A model generated the notes under the pieces. That model saw only the letters and a program-made list of their open reading frames with translations. It was not told the DNA's origin and made no database searches. Shown piece after piece: positions 31,105 to 40,315 of a stretch of 64,000 bases of DNA. A program made the translations under genes and the position numbers. Each line of letters begins with the position of its first letter. Position 1 is the first letter of the stretch. This DNA is from Gamsiella multidivaricata (taxonomy: Eukaryota; Mortierellomycota; Mortierellomycetes; Mortierellales; Mortierellaceae), in assembly GCF_025024155.1 (NCBI RefSeq), contig NW_026251737.1, forward strand, positions 62,001 to 126,000, written 5' to 3'.

Positions 31105-32995
31105 TTTTTTTTTTTTATTAACATAAATTCCATGAGCACGCGACGCATGGTCCGCAAAGGTCTTGAAGCCATAGATGCCTTCCATGCACGGCAGAGCCGC
31201 ATCCCCTACCAACTATGTTGGCCTGAGGCGTCAAATTCATAACCCATGTCGCATAGCTAGCCTAACCTAACTCCTGCGTGACCTGTTGCGCGATACACGT
31301 CTCCTAATCCAGATCCAATGTTAATAAAGTTGTTTTTAAACCGAATAACCCCTCCATTATGTCCAACTTCCCTCGCCCCAAGCAATGCTGTAGCACCCTA
31401 TAATTCGCGGCCTGTCTACCTTCCTGGATCTCCGCTGCAAGTAACCGTCTCCCTTTCAAATCAGAGAAATCACCAACACTACGTTGGTGTCCCCGATCAC
31501 CGTTGCGTCCTCCGGCGCGTTTGCTCATGAAGGTGATTCCAACTGACTTTTCCCAGGCGACAGTGTCCTCGCATCGTTTGTTCCATATCTTGGTCCTGCC
31601 AAACTCTTCGATCCTGCTCACGAACTTTGTCACCATGATCGTCGCAATCCACTTAGTGGTGGTAAATAGCTGCTTCCAGGTCTCAATGAGTCCCGTTGGC
31701 ACCAAACCTCGGTATAAGTCCTTGACCTCCCAAACTGCCTCACTCTCCGGCTCCTCTCCTTCTGCAACCCGATATGTCCCTCGTCTTTCCGCCGTCCCCT
31801 GAATCCACTGCATTGACTCCCAGATAGCCTTCGTTCCTGTTGCCGAGAAGTTGGGACAAGTCGCAGTGAAGGGCTTGTCCTTCCGTTCGGCCTCCTCTCT
31901 CTCCTGTTCCCATTTTCGCACTGCCTGTCTCCATGCACGATATCCATTCAACTCCACTTCCTCCACCGCGTCCCTCCACTCTTGTCGCTGGTCGCACAAG
32001 GTAGCTGAACAACGCCAAAGATGATCGTTTGTCTCTGATTCCCTCTCACACCTACGACATATGTCCGTTTGGTAGGTATCTGGATGTCGTTTCTTCATCG
32101 CCTGCAATGTCGGCAAATCTCCATGCAGCTTCTTGATCCTGTGCGAACGTAAACGACAGTCTTCCAGGCTGGTGTATAAGCGCTTTGGCGGGTTGTTATC
32201 GTGTAAGATCCGCAGCGTGGGCGCCCATGCTACCGACCGCCAATCCTTGATGTAGGTCCTCGTTCGATGCTGCAATGTCCACTGATAATGGTGTCGTACC
32301 GCGGACTGCAGCTTCAGTATCCTCCTCAAGTCCAGGTCTGCACTGTGTGTTGCAAACTGTGCGTGGCATTTCAAATCATGGTGCTGCGTTGCGTCTAGCC
32401 TCCATAGTCCTGTATCGATCCCATGTGCTGCCTTGGCAACAGTGTCTGCAGCCTCGTTGCCACGGTGTCCAGCATGTCCTCGTACCCAATGCACAGATAT
32501 ACCTTGTCCTTGTTGCAAGAAGGCATAATGCACCATCGCCCACCACTGTGCATCTGCAGATCTCAAACGCTGCCTTGCTGTTGCTGAATCCCGCTGCTGC
32601 ACCAACTCCTTGAAATTGTTGACGACTGTGAGATTGTCGATGTAGATGTCGACGTTCTCTTCCCTTGGGCTGATAAGAATTGTTGCCAAGAGCCCACACA
32701 TCTCTGCAATTGTTGACGACGCGTATCCCCCGACCCGTCCACCGAACGCCGTTGTGTAGGGACCACCATCCACAGAAACGACAACTCCGAATGCTGCACT
32801 GACCTGCTCTGTGCCGTTGTGAATCACTGACCCATCCGAGCAGAAGTGAAGCCTTCGATGTGTTTGTAAACGTCTCCTAGCTGTCCGAATTTGCTGGATT
32901 GTTGGTACCTGGAGCGCCAATCCCAGTAAATCTCGCTCAATTTCATCTGATACTGCCGGCAATGGTTGGCGAACAGGGTCCCCTCTCGGTCCGGC
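31105..32995 (-). mobile_element. 5'-truncated non-LTR retrotransposon, copy 1
   Basis: Minus-strand LINE 3' portion: open frame 32962-31304, then about 190 nt of 3' UTR ending in a 12-nt A tail (T run 31105-31116 on plus). The reverse transcriptase and endonuclease regions are absent. The element starts directly beside another T run at 32996-33019. Nearly identical to copy 2 (offset 1998 bp), including the 3' UTR. Confidence 0.85.
31304..32962 (-). CDS. LINE ORF2 C-terminal part: RNase H and zinc-binding domain
   Basis: 552-aa open frame, incomplete at its N terminus. An RNase HI domain lies at about residues 35-180 with candidate acidic catalytic residues in FCSDGS, AEMCGLLA, YIDNLTV and GNEAADTVAK, and the histidine-bearing VRGHAGHRGN. 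A C-x2-C-x8-H-x3-C knuckle (CRRCERESETNDHLWRC) follows, as in the reverse-transcriptase zinc-binding domain at LINE C termini. The frame remains open well upstream (DPVRQPLPAVSDE), as expected from truncation rather than a native start. An RNase H domain fits I/Tad-like fungal LINE groups. Probably not functional alone. Confidence 0.85.
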   Translation of the reverse strand: MPAVSDEIERDLLGLALQVPTIQQIRTARRRLQTHRRLHFCSDGSVIHNGTEQVSAAFGVVVSVDGGPYTTAFGGRVGGYASSTIAEMCGLLATILISPREENVDIYIDNLTVVNNFKELVQQRDSATARQRLRSADAQWWAMVHYAFLQQGQGISVHWVRGHAGHRGNEAADTVAKAAHGIDTGLWRLDATQHHDLKCHAQFATHSADLDLRRILKLQSAVRHHYQWTLQHRTRTYIKDWRSVAWAPTLRILHDNNPPKRLYTSLEDCRLRSHRIKKLHGDLPTLQAMKKRHPDTYQTDICRRCERESETNDHLWRCSATLCDQRQEWRDAVEEVELNGYRAWRQAVRKWEQEREEAERKDKPFTATCPNFSATGTKAIWESMQWIQGTAERRGTYRVAEGEEPESEAVWEVKDLYRGLVPTGLIETWKQLFTTTKWIATIMVTKFVSRIEEFGRTKIWNKRCEDTVAWEKSVGITFMSKRAGGRNGDRGHQRSVGDFSDLKGRRLLAAEIQEGRQAANYRVLQHCLGRGKLDIMEGLFGLKTTLLTLDLD

Positions 32996-33093
32996 TTTTT
33001 TTTTTTTTTTTTTTTTTTTCCAATGGACAATCTTTGCCAGGGTTTATTGGTTATTTTATGGGGGTTACGATTTCTCGCTGGTCAGGATGTTCC
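32996..33093 (-). repeat. Spacer between LINE copies, with 24-nt T run
   Basis: T run 32996-33019, then 74 nt of sequence not found in the LINE. On the minus strand this reads as a short unique piece ending in an A tail, so it could be a very short retroinsert or original flank. Confidence 0.5.
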
Positions 33094-34772
33094 TTTTTTT
33101 TTTTTTTTTTTTTATTAACATAAATCCCCATGAGCACAAGACGCATGGTCCGCAAAGGCCTTGAAGCCATAGATGCCTTCCATGCACGGCAGAGCCGCAT
33201 CCCCTACCAACTATGTTGGCTTGAGGCGTCAAATTCATAACCCATGTCGCATAGCTAGCCTAACCTAACTCCTGCGTGACCTGTTGCGCGATACACGTCT
33301 CCTAATCCAGATCCAATGTTAATAAAGTTGTTTTTAAACCGAATAACCCCTCCATTATGTCCAACTTCCCTCGCCCCAAGCAATGCTGTAGCACCCTATA
33401 ATCCGCGGTCCGTCTACCTTCCTGGATCTCCGTTGCAAGTAACCGTCTCCCTTTCAAATCAGAGAAATCACCAACACTACGTTGGTGTCCCCGATCACCG
33501 TTGCGTCCTCCGGCGCGTTTGCTCATGAAGGTGATTCCAACTGACTTTTCCCAGGCGACAGTGTCCTCGCATCGTTTGTTCCATATCTTGGTCCTGCCAA
33601 ACTCTTCGATCCTGCTCACGAACTTTGTCACCATGATCGTCGCAATCCACTTAGTGGTGGTAAATAGCTGCTTCCAGGTCTCAATGAGTCCCGTTGGCAC
33701 CAAACCTCGGTATAAGTCCTTGACCTCCCAAACTGCCTCACTCTCCGGCTCCTCTCCTTCTGCAACCCGATATGTCCCTCGTCTTTCCGCCGTCCCCTGA
33801 ATCCACTGCATTGACTCCCAGATAGCCTTCGTTCCTGTTGCCGAGAAGTTGGGACAAGTCGCAGTGAAGGGCTTGTCCTTCCGTTCGGCCTCCTCTCTCT
33901 CCTGTTCCCATTTTCGCACTGCCTGTCTCCATGCACGATATCCATTCAACTCCACTTCCTCCACCGCGTCCCTCCACTCTTGTCGCTGGTCGCACAAGGT
34001 AGCTGAACAACGCCAAAGATGATCGTTCGTCTCTGGTTCCCTCTCACACCTACGACATATGTCCGTTTGGTAGATATCTGGATGTCGTTTCTTCATCGCC
34101 TGCAATGTCGGCAAATCTCCATGCAGCTTCTTGATCCTGTGCGAACGTAAACGACAGTCTTCCAGGCTGGTGTATAAGCGCTTTGGCGGGTTGTTATCGT
34201 GTAAGATCCGTAGCGTGGGCGCCCATGCTACCGACCGCCAATCCTTGATGTAGGTCCTCGTTCGATGCTGCAATGTCCACTGATAATGGTGCCGTACCGC
34301 GGACTGCAACTTCAGTATCCTCCTCAAGTCCAGGTCTGCACTGTGCGTTGCAAACTGTGCGTGGCATTTCAAATCATGGTGCTGCGTTGCGTCTAGCCTC
34401 CATAGTCCTGTATCGATCCCATGTGCTGCCTTGGCAACAGTGTCTGCAGCCTCGTTGCCACGGTGTCCAGCATGTCCTCGTACCCAATGCACAGATATAC
34501 CTTGTCCTTGTTGCAAGAAGGCATAATGCACCATCGCCCACCACTGTGCATCTGCAGATCTCAAACGCTGCCTTGCTGTTGCTGAATCCCGCTGCTGCAC
34601 CAACTCCTTGAAATTGTTGACGACTGTGAGATTGTCGATGTAGATGTCGACGTTCTCTTCCCTTGGGCTGATAAGAATTGTTGCCAAGAGCCCACACATC
34701 TCTGCAATTGTTGACGACGCGTATCCCCCGACCCGTCCACTGAACGCCGTTGTGTAGGGACCACCATCCACA
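33094..34772 (-). mobile_element. 5'-truncated non-LTR retrotransposon, copy 2
   Basis: Same element and orientation as copy 1, with a 20-nt A tail (T run 33094-33113). Homology to copy 1 ends at 34772 (gaccaccatccaca), which is its 5' truncation point, and it is about 200 bp shorter than copy 1. Differences are scattered single bases. No target-site duplication was recognised. Confidence 0.85.
33302..34771 (-). CDS. LINE ORF2 C-terminal part, copy 2
   Basis: 489-aa open frame almost identical to copy 1 (for example HPDIYQTDICRRCEREPETN versus HPDTYQTDICRRCERESETN). It starts inside the RNase H domain at DGGPYTTAF, so the first catalytic Asp (FCSDGS) is missing and the domain cannot be complete. 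The zinc knuckle and the tail are retained. Confidence 0.8.
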   Translation of the reverse strand: MDGGPYTTAFSGRVGGYASSTIAEMCGLLATILISPREENVDIYIDNLTVVNNFKELVQQRDSATARQRLRSADAQWWAMVHYAFLQQGQGISVHWVRGHAGHRGNEAADTVAKAAHGIDTGLWRLDATQHHDLKCHAQFATHSADLDLRRILKLQSAVRHHYQWTLQHRTRTYIKDWRSVAWAPTLRILHDNNPPKRLYTSLEDCRLRSHRIKKLHGDLPTLQAMKKRHPDIYQTDICRRCEREPETNDHLWRCSATLCDQRQEWRDAVEEVELNGYRAWRQAVRKWEQEREEAERKDKPFTATCPNFSATGTKAIWESMQWIQGTAERRGTYRVAEGEEPESEAVWEVKDLYRGLVPTGLIETWKQLFTTTKWIATIMVTKFVSRIEEFGRTKIWNKRCEDTVAWEKSVGITFMSKRAGGRNGDRGHQRSVGDFSDLKGRRLLATEIQEGRRTADYRVLQHCLGRGKLDIMEGLFGLKTTLLTLDLD

Positions 34773-35076
34773 AGGAGGGAGCCAATCCCCTGCTGCCAGC
34801 AATCCGAAAGGTAATTTATACACGGCCCCCCGTGCCGAAAAACAACCGCACCAAGCTGGATCCGAAACTAGGATCCACAGCACTGTTCTCTGGAAGCTTC
34901 GCGTGATACTACTGTACCACACAGGCTCGCCCGCCGCTCTTGCTGCTTCTTGCTGTTCTTCCGGCTAAAAGCTAAAAATGACATAAAAAATGCGTTCAAT
35001 GTTGAGCTAAACTCTAATTTTTCTGAAATATAATAGTGTGGCGGGCTCTAGACTTCAGCCTCTTCAGATGAGAAAT
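34773..35076. other. Flank between LINE copy 2 and the tRNA gene
   Basis: About 300 bp with no reading frame of interest; a small GC-rich inverted repeat (cggccccccgtgccg) lies near 34825. Confidence 0.4.
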
Positions 35077-35148
35077 GCCCCCTTAGCTCATTGGTAGAGC
35101 GTCTGCCTAGTAAGCAGAAGGTAGCAGGTTCGATCCCTGCAGGGGGCA
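35077..35148 (+). tRNA. tRNA-Thr (anticodon AGT)
   Basis: 72 nt, no intron. Acceptor arms GCCCCCT / AGGGGGC pair fully, with discriminator A. The D arm contains AGCTCATTGGTAGAGC, the anticodon stem-loop is TCTGC-CTAGTAA-GCAGA (anticodon AGT, read as inosine at the wobble position) and the T arm is GCAGG-TTCGATC-CCTGC. The A-box and B-box (GGTTCGATCC) internal promoters are intact. A TTTT run 24 nt downstream fits a Pol III stop. Confidence 0.96.
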
Positions 35149-36141
35149 CTAGAACGTGCTCCAGCATTCTCTTTTGCGGGCTGGGGGGCCAAGCTTTTGT
35201 CCTTGGTCGAGGGGACAATCTATTTGGCAACCCCTATACTAACTCCATGTGAGGCTAACATTTTTTAAATATCGATTATGCCTGTAGTCCTTATGGTACC
35301 TGGCTCCGGCTCTTTAAGCTAGATCGTCATCTGTCTCTTAAAGGACTTCACAATGCAACTGATTTCCCATTTCGTCATCGCTGAGTCCGTCGTCGATAAA
35401 ACCCTGTTTTCCGTCATGAAGAAGGCTTCTCCCAAGGTCGCAAAAGGTTGCATGGGGTGCCAGGTGGAGGAAGGAATGGTTCTCAACCTCTCGCCGCGTT
35501 GTTTCGACTTGAAATTCGTAAAAGATACGAGTCTTGTTTTACATGGAATTTGTGCAGGGGTTGCCAAATAAGAGTAACAGCCCGGGTTGTCAAATAGGAA
35601 CCATCTCTGTCGACCAAAATTTTCGGTCTAAAGGTCAACGTTGGTACCGTGATCACACTCAGGAGCGGCAGCTGTAATTCGTTGACGGAAAGCACCCATC
35701 GGACATAATGGGCGACGCTATTGGTGGCAAGGATGTAGTGGAGATACCCTTATCTTCGCACGTTTTCCTTCATACGCGTTGTTGTGCTAGGATTTTTAAG
35801 GATGTGGATGCTTTGTGTTCACTTTAGTAGTAGATCTAGCTGGAGGTATTCTAGTGTCTGAAGAGCGTGCTGTTCTGCAAGAAGTCTTCGTCTGAGAGAA
35901 AATAGCCAGGGTGTAATAGACCAGAAAAAAGAGGTAGAGAGCGACAGCAGCGGTTAGTTGCTGCTTCCCACTCGCCCGAGGCTTTCACGAGGAAAAAGGC
36001 TATTTTACGCGTTCTGTCACTTTGTGCATCTCGGCCTGACCCCACTGCCTCATTCCTCTCACCTTCTCATTCATTCTTCATCCTTAATCTTCTTGTGCAT
36101 ACCCATAACTTGAATCTCTGTCTAGTTGCTGACAACTCACC
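35149..36141. other. Intergenic region before the carboxylase gene
   Basis: A 72-codon frame at 35353-35571 has no recognisable motif and overlaps an equally long antisense frame; it is not called. The last ~100 nt are CT-rich, as expected for a fungal 5' leader. Confidence 0.4.
35172..35175 (+). terminator. Pol III T-run terminator of tRNA-Thr
   Basis: First TTTT on the coding strand after the tRNA. Confidence 0.5.
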
Positions 36142-38250
36142 ATGGCTACCAACCTCGGCCACTACACAAAGCCGATAAGGTCTAAAGTGAATACAAAATC
36201 GCCAGAGTACCAGGACAACTACAAGGAGATGCTCGGTCTCGTGAACCAGCTCCAGGAACGACTCCACGAGGCCACCTTCCAAGGCTCGGATAGGCTGCTG
36301 GCCCTGCATCATAAGCGCGGATCTCTGCTCGGTAAAATGATCATGTCCATCACATTTTATTGCAATCCAAGAAGGGAAAGCCCGTTCCAACATATCGACT
36401 GATCGCAGTGTCACCTCTGTAAAACTAGCTCGCGATCGCATCGAGCTGCTGCTGGATGACGATTCTCCGTTCTTGGAGCTCTGTCCGCTTGCTGGACATG
36501 AGCAGGAGGATATGACTGTGGGTGGATCCCAGGTCGCTGGAATCGGTCTTGTGTGGTACGTACATAATTTTCTCATCGACGTGAACTGTTCGCCCATAAA
36601 ACATTATCCTGATACGTCTTTGAGCATGGTTCCTTACTAGCGGTATCGAGTGCATGATCACGGCTAACATTCCGACCTTGCAGGGAGGTGCATGGAACGC
36701 ATCGACAATGGCAAGAGGCTCTCGAATCAGCGAGATCGCTTGGATCAACCGTCTGCCTCATATTCAGCTCGTCCAATCGGTAAAAGAGGATTTGCAGTGC
36801 TCATGAACCTGCCTCTTGATCGAAAACAAGAGTTACTCAACACTGCCGCATTTCGTCTTCTGACCACTAGGCTGGAGCAAACCTCGCACAGCAGAGTCGC
36901 GTGTTCCACCCAGGTGGGGCTGGATTCCGTCACTTGGCCGAGAGGTTCGTGAACGAGTTTGTTTTCGTTCGCATGCACTACAATAGTTCTCGGAAAGCAA
37001 CAGGAACACTAAAGCATTTTTTTCTTCTGTTTTCGGTTCATTATCTTGCAGATCCAAAGCTGGATTACCCTCGGCTGCTGTGGTGTTTGGCAATTCGACT
37101 GCTGGAGGCGCTTACATTCCTGGGATGAGCGATTACGTCGTGATGGTCAAGGTAACATGGTAACACCTGTCTCTGCATCAAGCATTTTGACAACAAAGCT
37201 GTCGTTGTGCTAATCATCGATATTTCCATACGTGCCGGCAAACAGGGCAAGGCCCAGGTTTTCCTGGGAGGTCCACCACTGGTCAAGATGGCTACAGGCG
37301 AGATTACAGATGCAGAGAGCCTGGGTGGAGCTGATATGCACAGCCGCAAATCAGGTGTTTCTGATCAGCTTGCCATGGACGAGTACCATGCAATCTCGAT
37401 GGCCCGTGAGTTCGTCTCGGGACTAAACTGGACCAAGCAGGGCCAGCTGCCGATCCGGCATATCAAGGGTCTATTTGACCAGCCCATGTATGACCCTGAT
37501 GAAATCTTGGGAATCGTCAGCGCCAACATCCGCATCCCCTTTGATGCTCTCGAGGTCATTATCCGCTTGGTTGATGGTTCTCGCTTCACGCAGTTCAAGC
37601 CATTGTATGGACCAAATTTGATCTGTGGATGGGCAACTATTCACGGTATTCCCGTCGGCATTCTGGCCAACAACAATGTCCTCTTTCCTCCCGAGGCCAA
37701 CAAGGCGACACAGTTTATCCAGCTATGCAACATGCGCAACACCCCGATCCTCTATCTCCATAACATCACTGGATTCATGGTCGGCAAGAAGTATGAGGAG
37801 GAAGGGATCATCAAGGCAGGATCTCGCTTCATCAATGCAGTCTCAAACTCACAGGTGCCGTGTATCACTATCGTCATGGGTGCCAGTTACGGTGCAGGAA
37901 ACTACGCCATGGCCGGGCGCGCCTACAACCCCCGATTCCTGTTTTCATGGCCGAACAGCAAGTGCTCTGTCATGGGCGCGGAGCAATTGACGGGTGTGCT
38001 CGATATTGTGATGCGAGATTCGGCTAAAAAGTCGGGCAGGATCATTGACGAAGAGATGGCCAAGGCCTCGATGGGGATGTTCCAGGCCATGGTTGAGAAC
38101 GAGTCAGACGTGTACTGGACGAGTTCACGGTGCATTGATGACGGAGTGATTGATCCCCGCGAGACACGAACCATTCTTGGTTTCTGCCTCTCAGTCTGCT
38201 ACAATACCGAGGTGAAAGGAGGCAACCTCTATGGCGTCTCGCGTATGTAA
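36142..38250 (+). CDS. Acyl-CoA carboxylase beta subunit (methylcrotonoyl-CoA carboxylase type)
   Basis: Carboxyltransferase subunit of a biotin-dependent acyl-CoA carboxylase, most like MCC beta (leucine breakdown, mitochondrial); a propionyl- or other branched-acyl-CoA role cannot be excluded. Exons 36142-36331, 36429-36555, 36641-36779, 36871-36944, 37052-37151, 37246-38250; all phases close, giving 544 aa. Signatures: [60 protein letters not shown] (oxyanion Gly/Ala region), [87 protein letters not shown] and the C terminus [11 protein letters not shown]. The N terminus ([17 protein letters not shown]) is not an obvious strong presequence. Its 3' part is duplicated at 45061-46655. Confidence 0.94.
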
Positions 38251-38310
38251 TCGTACATAGAAGTACAGAAGCACCTCGGAGAAATCATAAAATAGCGACG
38301 CAATAATGGG
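36716..38310 (+). repeat. Segmental duplication, copy A (within the intact carboxylase gene)
   Basis: Matches 45061-46655 at a constant offset of 8345 bp, introns and 3' flank included. Only one difference was noticed in the aligned part (aggctctcg versus aggctcccg at the 5' edge). Confidence 0.93.
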
Positions 38311-40094
38311 CCTCTAGATATCGGTAGCTATCATCTGTTGGATTACGCTGAGCGCCTCTAAGTCAGAATCCGTGCTAGAACGCGACGATTACAGCCTTTT
38401 CCGATTTTCAGCTGAATACGAATAGACCTTCGGGTCCTGAATATACTACATGGGGTTGTCTTGTGGAGCGGAAAGACTTCATGAGGCACCTGCTAATGTT
38501 AGATTTAAATATTGGAAGAGATTAATCCATTGTAGACGACTTTTAAGCAACGGTGTATTATAAGCAGTCGAATAATAGCTACGAGCCGCTGAGGTTAAGT
38601 ACTTTGTAGAATATATTTATTCAAAATAACGTCTTTTTATCTCTTTGCTTGCGAAGGAGAAATTAAAGTCTGACCATTGATGCAGAAAATGAGCATGGAG
38701 TAATTTGCTGAGCAGAAAAAAAAAAGTGCGTGCTGGTTAAATCGACTGAAGGCACAAAAGTGCGCGCTAGTTAAAATGAGAAAAGTGTACGCCTGTGCGG
38801 TGTGGCAAAGCTGAATCAAGGTTTTTGGTGCAGAGTAGCAAACCCGATCTGGACCCTGTGAGCAAAGGAATAATATAATGTAGGGTAGGGTAGTATTTAC
38901 TCCTGGTCTCCTTTTACTCCTAAGGAACTATTTGATGAATATGTATCGACACCACCCACTCTGAACCGAACGCACCGCACACCCCACATCATTGTACCAT
39001 ATCCGATTGGTACGCCTTGCCGCAGATGGTCTTCATACGCATTGCCAGCGAGAGTTGAGATGGGGTTGTGTGCCTTTCTTCTTCGACCATTAGACGTCAT
39101 GCATGCTCAGCAATTAGTCTCTTGTACATTGTATTGACCTATGTAGTACGTGCGAGCAGAGAAGAGTACCTTTAACATGGTGCAGACGGGAACAGCTTTA
39201 TAAGGTACTGTCTGCCCTGAGGATAAAGAGCCCTTTCTTGTCTTGTTGGCTTCAGTCTGTAAGTGAAATAAGTATAGAATATCGCATCTTGTGTATCTTG
39301 TGTTGTTGATACCATTTGTTCTGAGACCCTGCAGCGTAATTGTATTATTTCTCCATCCTTTCGGTATCCTTTACTGGCAGCACTAAGCAATGGAGGTCCT
39401 TTTTACTATACAGCATTTTTTATCCAGAGTGTAACGAATGGTTTGTTCCATACAGTTTCCTCACACTTTCCCTGGGCACAGCTCGTCTCTCTGTGTCACC
39501 TTGCTCGGCATGAGAATGTGTCGTACCAATGCTGGTAATGTCTTTAAGCTTCCTATCCACTTTGTACTGGGACCGGCATTACTACACACACCAGCTTGGA
39601 CATGCCATTTTCATGACTGATGGGTCATGTGTAAGAACAGAAAGTGTGCGCAGCTGTGTCGCGCTTGCATATCAGGGCACTAATTAATCTGATACAGACC
39701 CGCACAGCCACACAGGATAGGTTGCGGAGAATGCAGGTATAAAACATTTTTTTTTTTTCCTGACGAACCCCGAGAGACAATGTTGGTTTCCACCCATTAC
39801 CAAAGCATCTGGTATTTTTATTGAGTAGCCTATTCATGAACCGCAATAATACAACAGCGGCGTTCCTGCATTTCTTTATCACAGTGTGACAAGCAAGTCA
39901 AAATTCGATCAGCAATCTCCCGAGCATGCGGAGTCTTGACATCGTCTTCTGTCTTTCCCATGAAGAAGCAAAAAAAAAAACCCCCCCAAAGCAATTTTTT
40001 TTTTTTTTTTTGGCGATATACAAGCGTCTAAGTGCAACATCTCTTGCGATTGCAAGAGCTCACATCGACTTCCGACACGGTGCTCACCTGCCTT

Positions 40095-40125
<31 letters not shown>

Positions 40126-40315
40126 TAAATTATTATAACCAAGGGACATAGGACCAAAGCAACAGTAATAATTTATTACAGGCATACATGACCCGATGAT
40201 GAGCTCGGACAAGTATTCGTGACTGAAATTGGCGACGTTCCGCTTGATGAATTTGACGTGCTTTCACGAAGAGGTAGAGGCGATAGCCATATCCCACACT
40301 CTTCCTCTTATTCGC
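38311..40315. other. Intergenic region with homopolymer tracts
   Basis: No gene recognised. Homopolymers include A/C/T runs at 39970-40012 and back-to-back T and A runs at 40093-40130. It contains the 3' flank of the carboxylase. Confidence 0.4.

Noticed and set aside
35048..35230. 60-aa minus-strand frame containing VPPAGIEPATFCLLGRRSTN
   Set aside because: This is the antisense translation of the tRNA-Thr gene, a well-known source of false proteins.
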